Of a stretch of DNA of 64,000 nucleotides, positions 51,716 to 60,879 are shown one piece after another. The position numbers and the translations under genes were made by a program. The DNA is from Bin5 sp009843665 (GTDB lineage Bacteria; Chloroflexota; Anaerolineae; Caldilineales; Caldilineaceae), in the NCBI GenBank assembly GCA_965220285.1, contig OZ244818.1, positions 2,790,001 to 2,854,000 on the forward strand, given 5' to 3'. Within the stretch, counting starts at the first letter, position 1, and each line of letters begins with the position of its first letter. The notes below the pieces were generated by a model. The model did not search any database. It was not told the DNA's origin and was given only the letters and a program-made list of their open reading frames with translations.

Positions 51716-52540
51716 GTGAAGGCGCTCTTGGGGGTTTCGGAGCGACGCGCCTGCAGAGTGCTAGGTCATCCTCGCTCCACACAGCGATACGAGCCGAAAC
51801 CGGTGGAGGATGAGAAGGCGCTGACCGAGGAGATCGTGGCGCTGGCCAGTCAGTTCGGCAGGTACGGTTACCGCAGGATCACCGCTCTTCTGAGGCATCG
51901 CGGCTGGCGAGTGAACCACAAGCGTGTGGAGAGGATATGGCGACGTGAAGGGTTGAAGGTGCCTGTGAAGCAGCCGAAGAGAGGGCGTCTGTGGTTCAAT
52001 GACGGCTCGTGCGTGCGTCTGCGGCCTGCGTGGAAGAACCATGTGTGGGCCTACGACTTCGTGCATCTGAGGCTCCATGACGGCACAGGAGTGCGGCTGC
52101 TGACCGTCATCGACGAATACAGCAGAGAGTGTCTGGCGATTCGTGCTGCGCGCAGCATACGCTCTGCCGATGTGATAGAGACGCTGGCCGAGTTGATGGT
52201 GACGAGAGGTGTGCCCGACCATATTCGCTCGGACAACGGGCCGGAGTTTACGGCCCGGGCTGTGCGTGAGTGGCTTGGGCGGGTGGGAGCCAGGACGCTC
52301 TACATCGAGCCTGGGTCGCCGTGGGAGAACGGCTACATCGAGAGTTTCAACGGCAAGTTGAGGGACGAGCTGCTGGACAGAGAGGTCTTCTATACGTTGC
52401 TGGAGGTGCGTGTGCTGACGGAGCGCTACAGGCGGACTTACAACCGGATCAGACCACACAGTTCTCTGGGCTACCGGCCGCCAGCGCCTGAGGCCCTCTT
52501 GCCTGCCGAACCTGTCCCCGTGCCTGCCGGACTAACATAA
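51716..52540 (+). CDS. IS3-family transposase OrfB, copy 2
   Basis: 274 residues, GTG start, identical to copy 1 OrfB. The DDE core is intact: VWAYDF, RSDNGPEF and ENGYIESFN. The stop lies 29 bp before the right end of the element. Both copies therefore encode a full transposase and either could be active. The catalytic reaction is cut-and-paste or copy-out via a circular intermediate, as known for IS3 elements. Confidence 0.93.
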   Translation: MKALLGVSERRACRVLGHPRSTQRYEPKPVEDEKALTEEIVALASQFGRYGYRRITALLRHRGWRVNHKRVERIWRREGLKVPVKQPKRGRLWFNDGSCVRLRPAWKNHVWAYDFVHLRLHDGTGVRLLTVIDEYSRECLAIRAARSIRSADVIETLAELMVTRGVPDHIRSDNGPEFTARAVREWLGRVGARTLYIEPGSPWENGYIESFNGKLRDELLDREVFYTLLEVRVLTERYRRTYNRIRPHSSLGYRPPAPEALLPAEPVPVPAGLT

Positions 52541-52996
52541 CGGGTGGTACAAACGTCGGGGGCAGGTCACCCAGCGGATCAACTCCAGCCCCTTCACCAC
52601 CGTCTCCAACTGCTCCTCGTCCAGAAGATCCGCCAACAAATCGAGCCGCTCCCGCCCAATCTGCCAGAACCGCTTGATCGCCAGCTCGCCCGAGTCAGTC
52701 AATTTGCAGATGACGACCCGCCGGTCATTCGGGTCCGAGACCCGGTCCACCAACCCCTTTTCCACCAGGCGGTCCATAACCGTAGTCGTCGCCGAAAGCG
52801 CCCGACCCAGGTAAATCGCAATGTTGCCCATTCGCAGAGGGCCCACCCGTTCGAGAAGAACCAGCGTCTTGATCTGAGGTATCGTCATGTCCAGACCTTC
52901 CCACTCGTCCAGACGACCCGTATGCAGCTGGCGGTTCAAGTATTCCGCTAACTCCCTGAACCGGTCGGTCAACTCCTGCCTTCTCTCATCTTGCAC
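52532..52996 (-). pseudogene. MarR family transcriptional regulator, 3' end replaced by IS3 sequence
   Basis: The frame encodes 154 residues. Residues 1-142 are a MarR winged-helix regulator: TIPQIKTLVLLERVGPLRMGNIA, LSATTTVMDRLVEKGLVDR (recognition helix) and PNDRRVVICKLTDSG (wing). The last 12 residues (VTCPRRLYHPLC) come from the IS3 end. The original tail, AEDEIQRTYASMQSTIKQ then DSPSA and a stop, lies at 51266-51340 beyond the IS. Because the lost part is only the final dimerisation helix, a partly working protein is possible. Its targets are unknown. Confidence 0.88.
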
Positions 52997-53229
52997 TTAC
53001 TTTCACCCCAATCCAGCTAGTTCATCCCCGTCCCCAAGGCCGCTTGATTCAGCAAGCTCCGATGAAAGGAAAGGGACTGCACGGCGAACATTTTGCTGGG
53101 AGTTTCTACGCTGCACAGACCGTCAGCCCACCCCGCATAGACTCCCTGGGAACCTTCCGCCGACCGGATTACAGGCACCTTCTTCGATGTAAGCCCGCGA
53201 AACACACACACCTGCCAACAACCACCAAC

Positions 53230-53730
53230 CTAACTCTTCAGTGTGTCAAATCCATCCCACCCAGGGATCGCCGCAGCCTGACGGACCCACTCCGCCGTCT
53301 GCGCCTCGTCAAACTCGTCCTCGTAAATGTCATACCAGCGCGCGTCCTTGTCCTTGCCCGCGCCCGGCGGAAGAGGATCCAGCAAAGCCCCGTAAAGAAA
53401 CGTCACCTTCACGTAACGCGTAAAAACGTGATAACTCAGAAACCAACCCTGCCCCTCTATACCGTAAAAGGGCGAATTCCACCGCACCGCCTTGCGCACG
53501 TTCGGCACATTACGCACGATCAACGCATCAAGTCGACGCCCCAACTCGCTCTTCCATCCCGGCATCGCCGCAATATACGCCTGCACCGGCGCGTCCCCGT
53601 CCGCCTTCGCAATCTGCGGATTGCCCCCAGACAAAAGGACCGGCTTCTCGCCGGCCCGCTTGTCGGCTGCCGTTTCAGCAACCTTGGTTGATCTCTTGGA
53701 ACTCTTGCTGGCCACGCCGTTCACTCCCAC
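53230..53730 (-). CDS. DUF1801 (YdhG-like) domain protein
   Basis: 166 residues. The N-terminal ~45 residues are low-complexity and basic (ASKSSKRSTKV). The core VQAYIAAMPGWKSELGRRLDALIVRN and VRKAVRWNSPFYGIEGQGWFLSYHVFTRYVKVTFLYG is the DUF1801/YdhG fold, related to frataxin-like proteins. The function is undefined, though members have been linked to iron or phosphate metabolism. It is single-gene, just downstream of the tRNA-Ala cluster on the same strand. Confidence 0.85.
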   Translation of the reverse strand: MGVNGVASKSSKRSTKVAETAADKRAGEKPVLLSGGNPQIAKADGDAPVQAYIAAMPGWKSELGRRLDALIVRNVPNVRKAVRWNSPFYGIEGQGWFLSYHVFTRYVKVTFLYGALLDPLPPGAGKDKDARWYDIYEDEFDEAQTAEWVRQAAAIPGWDGFDTLKS

Positions 53731-53776
53731 AAGTTTGGAAAAACCTCAGCAGGACGTCTCTGGCCGCTCTCGTAAC

Positions 53777-53852
<76 letters not shown>

Positions 53853-53916
53853 AAATATTCAATTCCTTCCGCCTTCCCGGCACGGGCCCTTTCACCATTC
53901 CCGCCCGCCTGCCGTG

Positions 53917-53989
<73 letters not shown>

Positions 53990-54136
53990 GAAACCGCCGG
54001 CTTCTCACCGACCTCAATTTGCCTCAAACGCGCGCAAGGTAGGAGAGTCAGTTTATCAGACCTGACCTGCACCGGTCAAATCTTTCCTTGCCGGTTTTAC
54101 ATGACGTCCGCTTAACCGCCCTCCCGCCATTCACTC

Positions 54137-54212
<76 letters not shown>

Positions 54213-54477
54213 AAACCGGGCCGCCAACGCCCACAACGCGCCGACGCCCCCCTGAACGATATAAGTTCCCGCCCCAAATGTCAAATAAATCCACCCCAAT
54301 CGTACAACCAATGTACCACCCCACCACTCCGTACGCGCGCCGTTCACTGAAAACTGACAACCAAAAACTTAGCTAATCCGCCGTTTCCCTACTTTCACAC
54401 CGACGGCGATCCTGGTGTATCATGAGAAGCCTATCGCAAAAATACACCTTCTGTACAAGAAAGGGACCAGAGCCGCA

Positions 54478-54912
54478 ATGAAAACGGCTAAACGTATCTT
54501 CGTAAATCTACCGGTCAGCGACCTCAGCAGTTCGGTAGATTTCTTCACCGCGCTCGGCTTTGCCTTCGACGACCAGTTCACCGGCGACCACGCCTCCTGC
54601 ATGATCATCGGCGACAACATGTTCGCCATGCTGCTCAGAGAGGAATACTTCCAAAAATTCATCCCCGGCAAAAAGATCGCCGACAGCGAGCACAGCGCCG
54701 AAGTCGTCGTCGCTCTCTCCGTCGACTGCCGCGACGAAGTCGACAAAACCATGGCCAAAGCCCTCGCCGCCGGCGGCTGCGAATGTAGAGACGCCACCGA
54801 CGCCGGCTGGATGTACGGCCGTGCCTTCCAGGACCTTGACGGACACGTCTGGGAAATCTTCTCCGTCGATGCCAAGCGCATGCAAAAAGCCATGAACGGC
54901 CACAAACGCTGA
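54478..54912 (+). CDS. VOC superfamily protein 1 (glyoxalase/bleomycin-resistance fold)
   Basis: 144 residues from the ATG at 54478. Pattern: RIFVNLPVSDLSSSVDFFTALGF (first beta-alpha-beta unit), CMIIGDNMFAMLLREEYF, then ALAAGGCECRDATDAGWMYGRAFQDLDGHVWEIF. The E of GHVWEIF is the usual metal ligand; the histidine ligand of the first unit is not obvious, so metal binding is doubtful. VOC proteins include glyoxalase I, dioxygenases and drug-binding proteins. It is first in a run of four VOC genes on this strand; the substrate is unknown. Confidence 0.87.
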   Translation: MKTAKRIFVNLPVSDLSSSVDFFTALGFAFDDQFTGDHASCMIIGDNMFAMLLREEYFQKFIPGKKIADSEHSAEVVVALSVDCRDEVDKTMAKALAAGGCECRDATDAGWMYGRAFQDLDGHVWEIFSVDAKRMQKAMNGHKR

Positions 54913-54994
54913 CCCCCCGTGATACCGCCGCAAGGCCGCGCCCCGTATCACCACTAAGCCCTGTACTGCCACAAATCAAAAGCGAGAGCTAACC

Positions 54995-55426
54995 ATGCTT
55001 TACGTCCAGCAGGCATTCTACAATCTGCCCGTTCGTGACCTCGACCGCGCCAAAAGCTTCTTCGCCCACGTCGGGTTCGACTTCTACCCCCAATACACCA
55101 GCGAACTGGCCGCCTGTCTGAACATTCGCGATACTACGTTCGTCATGTTGGTCACAGAGGACGTTTTCAAGAGCGGCCTGCCCGGCAAACAGATCGTCCA
55201 CAACCACCAGAACGTCGAATCGATCATCGCCCTGGCCCTCGACAGCCGCCAGGAAGTCGACCGCCGTACCGAGCTCGCCATCGCCGCCGGCGCAACACCC
55301 GTCAGCGAACCCAGCGACTCCGGCTTCATCTACAGCCGCAACTTCCAGGACCTCGACGGCCACGTCTGGGTATTCAACCACCTCGACTTCGCAAGCGCCG
55401 CCGGCACCGACGAACAAGGAGAATGA
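54995..55426 (+). CDS. VOC superfamily protein 2
   Basis: 143 residues. AFYNLPVRDLDRAKSFFAHVGFDFYPQYTSELAAC opens the fold; SGFIYSRNFQDLDGHVWVFNHLDF closes it. In the last motif the E of gene 1 is replaced by V (GHVWVFN), so the usual metal glutamate is missing. It is about as long as gene 1 and clearly its paralogue. The ATG at 54995 follows AAAGCGAGAGCTAACC, and the gene lies 8 bp before VOC gene 3, so the two are co-translated. Confidence 0.87.
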   Translation: MLYVQQAFYNLPVRDLDRAKSFFAHVGFDFYPQYTSELAACLNIRDTTFVMLVTEDVFKSGLPGKQIVHNHQNVESIIALALDSRQEVDRRTELAIAAGATPVSEPSDSGFIYSRNFQDLDGHVWVFNHLDFASAAGTDEQGE

Positions 55427-55433
55427 CCCCCCC

Positions 55434-55889
55434 ATGGCCGCCATCAGCAAAATAGGACCCAACCTCTGGTTCGACGGTCAGGCCGAAGCCGCCGCCAACT
55501 TCTACGTCTCCATCTTCAAAAACGCCGCTATCCTCTCCGTAGACGATATCCCTGCCGGGCCCGCCGAGGGCAACAAAATCATCACCTTCGAGCTGGAAGG
55601 CCTGCAGTTCACCGCCTTCGACGCCGGCCCCCAATTCCAGTTCTCACCCGCCGTCTCCTTCGAAATCGCCTGCGACTCCCAGGCCGAAATAGACCACTTC
55701 TGGCAAAAACTCGGCCAGGACGGCCAAACACAGCAGTGCGGCTGGCTCCAGGACCGGTTCGGCCTCTCCTGGCAGATTGCCCCCGCCGAACTGCCCCAAC
55801 TCATGCACAAAAATCCCAAAGCCGTCATGGAGGCCTACCTCACCATGACCAAACCCGACATCGCCAAACTGCGGGCCGCCGCCCAGTAG
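55434..55889 (+). CDS. VOC superfamily protein 3 (PhnB-like)
   Basis: 151 residues. ISKIGPNLWFDGQAEAAANFYVSIFKN and KIITFELEGLQFTAFDAGPQF are the PhnB-like/3-demethylubiquinone-methyltransferase-type VOC signature. It ends QCGWLQDRFGLSWQIAPAELPQLMHKNPKAVM. This subgroup is unrelated in function to ubiquinone methylation despite its old name. It is probably translated together with gene 2 (GGAGAATGACC site overlaps the upstream stop). Confidence 0.88.
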   Translation: MAAISKIGPNLWFDGQAEAAANFYVSIFKNAAILSVDDIPAGPAEGNKIITFELEGLQFTAFDAGPQFQFSPAVSFEIACDSQAEIDHFWQKLGQDGQTQQCGWLQDRFGLSWQIAPAELPQLMHKNPKAVMEAYLTMTKPDIAKLRAAAQ

Positions 55890-55948
55890 AAATAACCCGG
55901 CTCGCGCCGCTCCACCCGCATACACCATCAACCATCGAGGAGACATCA

Positions 55949-56371
55949 ATGACTCTCAGCATCTATCTCAACTTCGACGGCAACTGCCGCGACGCTTTCG
56001 ACTTCTACCGCTCCGTCTTTGGCGGCGACTACATCCACATCTCCACCTTCTCCGAAGGCCCCGACGACATGCCCGTCTCCGACGAGGATAAAGACCGCAT
56101 CATGCACGTCTCCCTCCCCATCGGCGACAGCGTCCTCATGGGCAGCGACACCTCCCCCACCTTCAGCCCGCCCCACCAGTCCGGCAACAACTTCTCCGTC
56201 TCCTGCCACCCCACCTCCCGCGAAGAGACCGAACGCCTCTTCAACGCCATCTCCGCCGGCGGCACCGTCACCATGCCCCTCGACGACATGTTCTGGGGCT
56301 CCTACTTCGGCGCCTGCGTCGACAAATTCGGCATTCCCTGGCAGTTCAACCACGACACCCAGAACGAATAG
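55949..56371 (+). CDS. VOC superfamily protein 4 (PhnB-like)
   Basis: 140 residues from the ATG at 55949 after GAGGAGACATCA; the open frame reaches further upstream, inside gene 3, without support. LSIYLNFDGNCRDAFDFYRSVFGGDY opens the domain and MFWGSYFGACVDKFGIPWQFNHD closes it, as in PhnB/YhdN-like proteins. It is the last of the four VOC genes. The ligand is unknown. Confidence 0.88.
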   Translation: MTLSIYLNFDGNCRDAFDFYRSVFGGDYIHISTFSEGPDDMPVSDEDKDRIMHVSLPIGDSVLMGSDTSPTFSPPHQSGNNFSVSCHPTSREETERLFNAISAGGTVTMPLDDMFWGSYFGACVDKFGIPWQFNHDTQNE

Positions 56372-56583
56372 CCCCTCCCCCCGTTCCCGCCGCTTGCTGT
56401 CGTCGCTTGCTGCCGTCGCCTATCTGGGCGGTCGGCCGCAAGCGGCCTCCCTTGTGCGGGGGGATTCCCCCCGCAACGCCCCCCTCCAAAAACATGCCTC
56501 ACCCACCGTGCTTACTCTTTCCCGGCAACGTGTCTGGCCACCACTGTCTCCCCCCACTAACCACTAACCACTGACCACTGCCG
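56372..56583. repeat. Intergenic hairpin and heptameric repeats
   Basis: A perfect GC hairpin GCGGGGGGA-TTCCCCCCGC at 56456-56474 lies in the motif CTTGTGCGGGGG...CCGCAACGCCCCC, which recurs near 59538. At 56553-56580 CACTAACCACTAACCACTGA-type heptamers run into the stop codon of the next minus-strand gene. No gene. Confidence 0.7.
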
Positions 56584-57831
56584 TCAGGGCTCATACGCAT
56601 ACACCACCGGCAACGCAGTAATCTCCGTCACCGCCGCATCCGTATGCCGCACAACATAAGCCCGGCCCGTCCCGCAATCCCCGAACCCGTCACACGAGAT
56701 CTCCCCAATCAGCCCCCGAAAACCCCGCGTCCCGCTCAACGCTTCCCGCAGCCGCGCCCTGTCGATATACAACGTCTCCCCATCCATCACCGCCACCGCC
56801 TCGATCGCCCGCAACAGCAGCGTCGTCGCATCATACGCATGCACCATCGATGCCGACGTCGGCGCCTCCCCGTACCGCGCCACATAATCGGCCACCACCT
56901 CCTCGCCGCTCTTGCCCGTCGCCTCGTTCACATTGCCCCCGAACTCCAGCTCAGGCACGACCACATAGAAGCCCAACACCTCCGGCGCCGCCAGCAGCAG
57001 CGAGTCCGGCCCGATCAGCACCAGCGCCTCCAGCCCTTCCACCTCGCCCGGCTGCCGCGCAATCGCCGCCGCCTCGTCCGGAAATACCGGGAAAAACAGC
57101 CCCTCCGGTCCCGCCTCCGCAACCCGGCCGAGCACCGGCATCATATCGCTCTCCCCCTTGCTGATCTGTTCCATCGCAACCACCGCACCGCCCAACGCCT
57201 CGAACGCCGCCGCAAACGCGCCCGCAAAGCCCTTCGTGTACGGGTCCCCGTCATCGACCGTCGCCATCCTGCGCAGACCCAGACCGTGGTAAACAAACTC
57301 CGCCACCGCCTGCCCCTGGTGCAGATCGTTGCTCGCCGTCCGGTAATAGCCCGCATGGTTATGCTCGCCCGCATTGCCCCGCAAATCCGACGTCAGCGAT
57401 GGCGCCGTATTCGAAGCCGAGATCATCACCAACCCCGCCTCGCTCACAATAGGCGCCGCCTCAACCGCCCCCACCGAGCACGACGTCCCAATCACGCCCA
57501 CCACGCGCCGGTCGCCCACCACCGTCTCCGCCGCCGCCCTGCCCCCTTCCGCCGTACACAGCGTATCCAACCCCGCCCCCATCGTCACCATGTGCCCTTT
57601 AATCGGCCCGTAATCATCCACCGCCAGCGCCACCGCCCGCTGCCTCGGAATCCCCCGCACCCCAATCCCCGTCAACACCTCCATCGACCGGATTTCAACT
57701 GCCTCCCCCGGCCCCACCACTACCATCCCCAGCGGGCTCTCCGGCACACAACCCCCGCCCAGCACCAACCCCAAAACCAGCGCCGCCCACCAAACCAGCC
57801 CCCGCCTCCCAACAGCAACCGCCTTCATCAT
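56584..57831 (-). CDS. Branched-chain-amino-acid-type ABC transporter substrate-binding lipoprotein C
   Basis: 415 residues from the ATG at 57831 (GAGGGGAGATTGG site). Lipobox VLGGGC. The fold and motifs equal paralogues A and B (AVALAVDDYGPIKGHMVTMGAG, VVGVIGTSCSVGAVEAAPIV, MATVDDGDPYTKG, MVHAYDATTLLLRAIEAV), including the C-terminal ISCDGFGDCGTG cysteine pair. It is closest to paralogue D, 179 bp upstream on the same strand. No transporter components are nearby. Heptameric repeats follow the stop. Confidence 0.88.
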   Translation of the reverse strand: MMKAVAVGRRGLVWWAALVLGLVLGGGCVPESPLGMVVVGPGEAVEIRSMEVLTGIGVRGIPRQRAVALAVDDYGPIKGHMVTMGAGLDTLCTAEGGRAAAETVVGDRRVVGVIGTSCSVGAVEAAPIVSEAGLVMISASNTAPSLTSDLRGNAGEHNHAGYYRTASNDLHQGQAVAEFVYHGLGLRRMATVDDGDPYTKGFAGAFAAAFEALGGAVVAMEQISKGESDMMPVLGRVAEAGPEGLFFPVFPDEAAAIARQPGEVEGLEALVLIGPDSLLLAAPEVLGFYVVVPELEFGGNVNEATGKSGEEVVADYVARYGEAPTSASMVHAYDATTLLLRAIEAVAVMDGETLYIDRARLREALSGTRGFRGLIGEISCDGFGDCGTGRAYVVRHTDAAVTEITALPVVYAYEP

Positions 57832-58010
57832 CCAATCTCCCCTCACCCTGACCGGCACCCATCACCAACCCCAAAAGTTGCCCTTAGCGTAACTTCACGC
57901 ATCAAAAAAAGGTGTTCTTCGCGCCCCTTCGCGTCCTCCGCGGACCCCGGCAAAACCATACGTAATCGGCAGTTCGCTGACCACTGACCACTGACCACTG
58001 ACTACTGCAG
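57832..58010. repeat. Intergenic repeats between lipoprotein genes
   Basis: CGCGCCCCTTCGCGTCCTCC at 57918-57937 belongs to the CCCTTCGCGGA repeat type. At 57978-58008 four ACTGACC-like heptamers end with ACTGCAGTTA, directly at the stop codon of the next gene. No gene. Confidence 0.7.
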
Positions 58011-59255
58011 TTACGGTTCATACCTGAACACCACCGGCACCTCCGCAATATCCCCAACCGACGGGTCCGTATAATGCGAAATATGAATCCGCCCCGTCCC
58101 GCAATCACCAAAACCGTCACACGAAATAGAGCCGATAATCCCCGCAAAGCCGGCCGTATCCGTCAACGCCCCCCGCAACCGCGCCCGGTCGATATAAAGC
58201 GTCTCCCCAACCGCCACCGCCACCTCCTCAATCGCCCGCAACAGCAGCGTCGTCGCATCATACGCCAGCGCCACATACGCCGGGTTCGCCCCCTCACCGT
58301 ACCGCGCCGCATACGCCGCGTACACCGCATCCCCGCTCCGGCCCGTCGCCCCGTTCACACTCTCCCCAAAACTGAACTCCAGCCCCGTCAGATAAGCATC
58401 CACCGACTCCAGCTCCGTGAACATCAACGACACACCCGTGATCAGCGTCGCCCCTTCCAGCCCCGCTACCGCCCCCACCTGCCGCACCACATGACCCGCC
58501 TCCTCCGGAAACAGCGTAAAAACCAGCCCTTCCGGTCCCCCTGCCGCAATGCCGGTCAGCACCGGCGCCATATCCGTCTCCCCCCTGCTCACCACCGCCA
58601 CATCCGTCACCGCGCCCCCCAGCGCCTCGAACGCCGCCGCAAACGCGCCCGCCAGCCCCGACGTGTACGGATCGCCGTCATGCATCGCCGCCATCCTGCG
58701 CAGGCCCAGCTCACTGTACGCAAACTCCGCCATCGCCTGCCCCTGGTACAGGTCGTTGCTCGACACCCGGTAAAAGCCCGCATGATAATCCGCCCCCGCA
58801 TTGCCCCGCAGGTCCGACGTCAGCGACGGCGCCGTATTCGACGAAGAGATCATCACCAGCCCCGCCTCGCTCAAAATCGGCGCAGCCTCCACCGCCGCTA
58901 CCGAGCACGAAGTCCCGATTACGCCCACCACGCGCCCGTCGCCCGCAACCGTCTCCGCCGACGCCGCGCCCCCTTCCGCCGTGCACTGCGTATCCACACC
59001 CGCGCCCATCGACACCCTGTGCCCCTTGATCGGCCCGTAATCCGCAATCGCCATCGCCACCGCCCGCTGCCGCGGAATCCCCAGCTCGCCCAGCCCCGTC
59101 AACGCCTCCATCGACCGGATTTCAACTGCCTCCCCCGGCCCCACCACAACCGTCCCCAGCGGGCTCACCGGCACACAACCCCCGCCCAGCACCAGCCCCA
59201 AAACCAGCCCAAACCATCCCCACCGCACCCAACGCCGCCTGCAAATCCCTTTCAT
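58011..59255 (-). CDS. Branched-chain-amino-acid-type ABC transporter substrate-binding lipoprotein D
   Basis: 414 residues from the ATG at 59255, which follows GGAGAGGTGGGGAG; the frame extends 16 codons further without a site. Lipobox VLGGGC, then VPVSPLGTVVVGPGEAVEIRS. Motifs as in C: AVAMAIADYGPIKGHRVSMGAG, VVGVIGTSCSVAAVEAAPIL, MAAMHDGDPYTSG, YVALAYDATTLLLRAIEEV and ISCDGFGDCGTG. C and D differ mostly in the C-terminal lobe, which suggests different ligands. Confidence 0.88.
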   Translation of the reverse strand: MKGICRRRWVRWGWFGLVLGLVLGGGCVPVSPLGTVVVGPGEAVEIRSMEALTGLGELGIPRQRAVAMAIADYGPIKGHRVSMGAGVDTQCTAEGGAASAETVAGDGRVVGVIGTSCSVAAVEAAPILSEAGLVMISSSNTAPSLTSDLRGNAGADYHAGFYRVSSNDLYQGQAMAEFAYSELGLRRMAAMHDGDPYTSGLAGAFAAAFEALGGAVTDVAVVSRGETDMAPVLTGIAAGGPEGLVFTLFPEEAGHVVRQVGAVAGLEGATLITGVSLMFTELESVDAYLTGLEFSFGESVNGATGRSGDAVYAAYAARYGEGANPAYVALAYDATTLLLRAIEEVAVAVGETLYIDRARLRGALTDTAGFAGIIGSISCDGFGDCGTGRIHISHYTDPSVGDIAEVPVVFRYEP

Positions 59256-60079
59256 CTCCCCACCTCTCCTTACACTGAATGACACCCATTTCCCTGACAT
59301 CACCTACACCTCCCAGCCTAATTCCTCCCCCACCAATCACAAAAATCGCCCCCGACACGATGACCATCTGCCTCTCTCCCCTCCCCCCTCTGACTGTGCC
59401 AACGACAGATGTTTCCCTCTCCTCTCTCCTCTCCACTCTCTCCTCTGACTGCGCCAGCAGCAGGTGTTTCTCTCTCCTCTCTCCTCTTCACTCTCTCCTC
59501 GCCTTTGTGCGGTCAGGCCTATTCGGCCCTCCCTTGTGCGGGGGCTCCGCCCCCGCAACGCCCCCCCTAAAACCTCCCGCCGCAGCGAGTGTGTGGCAAT
59601 ATGACCTTGACGACCCGCTGCGACCGCACTTCCCCCCACGCCGCCTCGTGGCTCGTTCCGAGGCGTGACCCAGCGCAGGCAACGTAACGCCCAGCCGCGC
59701 CCAACACACACCGCGCCACATCTCCCGCAGGGGCACCCCTCGTGTGCACCCAAGCCCACCATGTCCTCCTGTAGGGGCACCCCTTGTGGGTGCCCTCGTG
59801 AATCGCCGTGTCCCTCCTGACTTGCCTACCCAATGGCCCCGCAAATCCCAGGTCAAACAAACATCACCAACCCCTGGCAACTGTATGACAAGAACAAATG
59901 TACAACTCCTCAAAAATGTCGTAAACTAAGAAACATGAGCAAACGTGCAGAATTAGACCGAACGCAGCGCAGATCAAAAAGATCCCCCCCCAAGCCCTAC
60001 CGCGCCGCATCCCAACTCGCCCCAGTAACCATAGCCACTGACCACTGACCACTGACTACTGCAGTCCAAAGGTGCCATA
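59256..60079. repeat. Repeat-rich intergenic region
   Basis: 820 bases without a supported gene. It holds a pyrimidine-rich duplicated stretch (59370-59510), a GCGGGGGCTCCGCCCCCGC hairpin near 59538, GTAGGGGCACCCCTTGTGGG repeats near 59720-59800, a frame beginning MSKRAELDR at 59935 that resembles the first codons of the IS66 transposase, and ACTGACC heptamers at 60038-60060. Confidence 0.65.
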
Positions 60080-60487
60080 ATGACAGTACAGTCCCCCGAA
60101 TGGGCAGTCCAAATCCAACAAAGACTCGCACAACTCGACACCAAACTCGACCACCTCCTCGACCAGCTCCAGCAGCTCACCGCCCCCCGCGCCCAGCCCG
60201 CGCCAACCCACCCCACCTTCTGCGGCTACCCCTGCAGCTGGGACATTAACGACGCCGGCTGGCCCACCTGCATCTACCTCGAAGACGGCACCCGCGCCTT
60301 ACACCGCGAAAAACAGGGCGACCACTGGTACAGCGTGTCCCTCGGCGACGGCCAGTACGGAGAACACTACCTCAAGATTCGCCGCCCCTCGCCCCCTGAA
60401 GGCGCCCTCATCATACCGTCGCCCCCATCCCACCCCGCCCCGGACCCCGCCCCCGGCAAAACCCCCCCAACCATGCCCCCACCGTAA
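60080..60487 (+). CDS. Hypothetical protein with N-terminal coiled coil
   Basis: 135 residues. Residues 1-35 form a heptad-like helix (WAVQIQQRLAQLDTKLDHLL). A compact aromatic-rich domain follows (CGYPCSWDINDAGWPTCIYLEDG, then GDHWYSVSLGDGQYGEHYLKI) with three cysteines. The C-terminus is proline-rich. No family is recognised; it could be a small DNA- or carbohydrate-binding protein. An AAAGGTGCC site precedes the ATG. It stands alone between repeat regions. Confidence 0.6.
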   Translation: MTVQSPEWAVQIQQRLAQLDTKLDHLLDQLQQLTAPRAQPAPTHPTFCGYPCSWDINDAGWPTCIYLEDGTRALHREKQGDHWYSVSLGDGQYGEHYLKIRRPSPPEGALIIPSPPSHPAPDPAPGKTPPTMPPP

Positions 60488-60879
60488 AAACGTAGGGGCA
60501 GGCCTTGTGCCTGCCCTCCGGTCTGTCTCTTCGTCTGCGCAAAAACCAACGACGTGCATCGCCTGCGCGCACCGGTACCCACGCGCACGCTACTACGTGC
60601 TAAAATACAGCGGGGCTCGCCCGCGCGCATCCTGCTGCGTTACCGTCACCGACCGCCTGGTACCACCGTGGCAGCAAGCGCGTTCCGAGCCGCCAAATCC
60701 TGGCCGCCCCCCGTTCCACAGGGGTACAGAAAGTCTCGAACCAAGGCCCGGGTACACGCTTACGCGCACAGGGGGCTGGCCAGGAATCTGTACAAAGTGG
60801 ACGCGCTGCTTGCGCCTGAAGATGAGGATGTTTCTGAGCAGAAGAACCATTTTACCCCAAACACCACCACCGCCCAAAA
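60488..60879. repeat. Intergenic region with GTAGGGGC repeat
   Basis: About 390 bases (up to the terminator at 60880). It starts with the GTAGGGGCAGGCCTTGTGCC hairpin-type repeat at 60492. Open frames here overlap on both strands and have no recognisable sequence, so no gene is called. Confidence 0.5.

Larger units (their letters stand above)
51341..52569 (+). mobile_element. IS3-family (IS407-like) insertion sequence, copy 2
   Basis: 1,229 bp, from TGACCTGCCC at 51341 to GGGCAGGTCA ending at 52569. A 4-bp direct repeat CCCA flanks it (51337-51340 and 52570-52573), as expected for the IS407 group. It is inserted into the 3' part of a minus-strand MarR gene; removing the element plus one CCCA restores an open frame. 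It is the inverted twin of copy 1 inside the transposon. Confidence 0.95.

Noticed and set aside
41527..52569. Composite transposon bounded by the two IS3 copies
   Set aside because: Each copy has its own setting: copy 2 has matching CCCA flanks inside MarR, and the outer flanks of the pair do not match each other. The 27-bp repeats with 8-bp duplication explain the mobile unit better.
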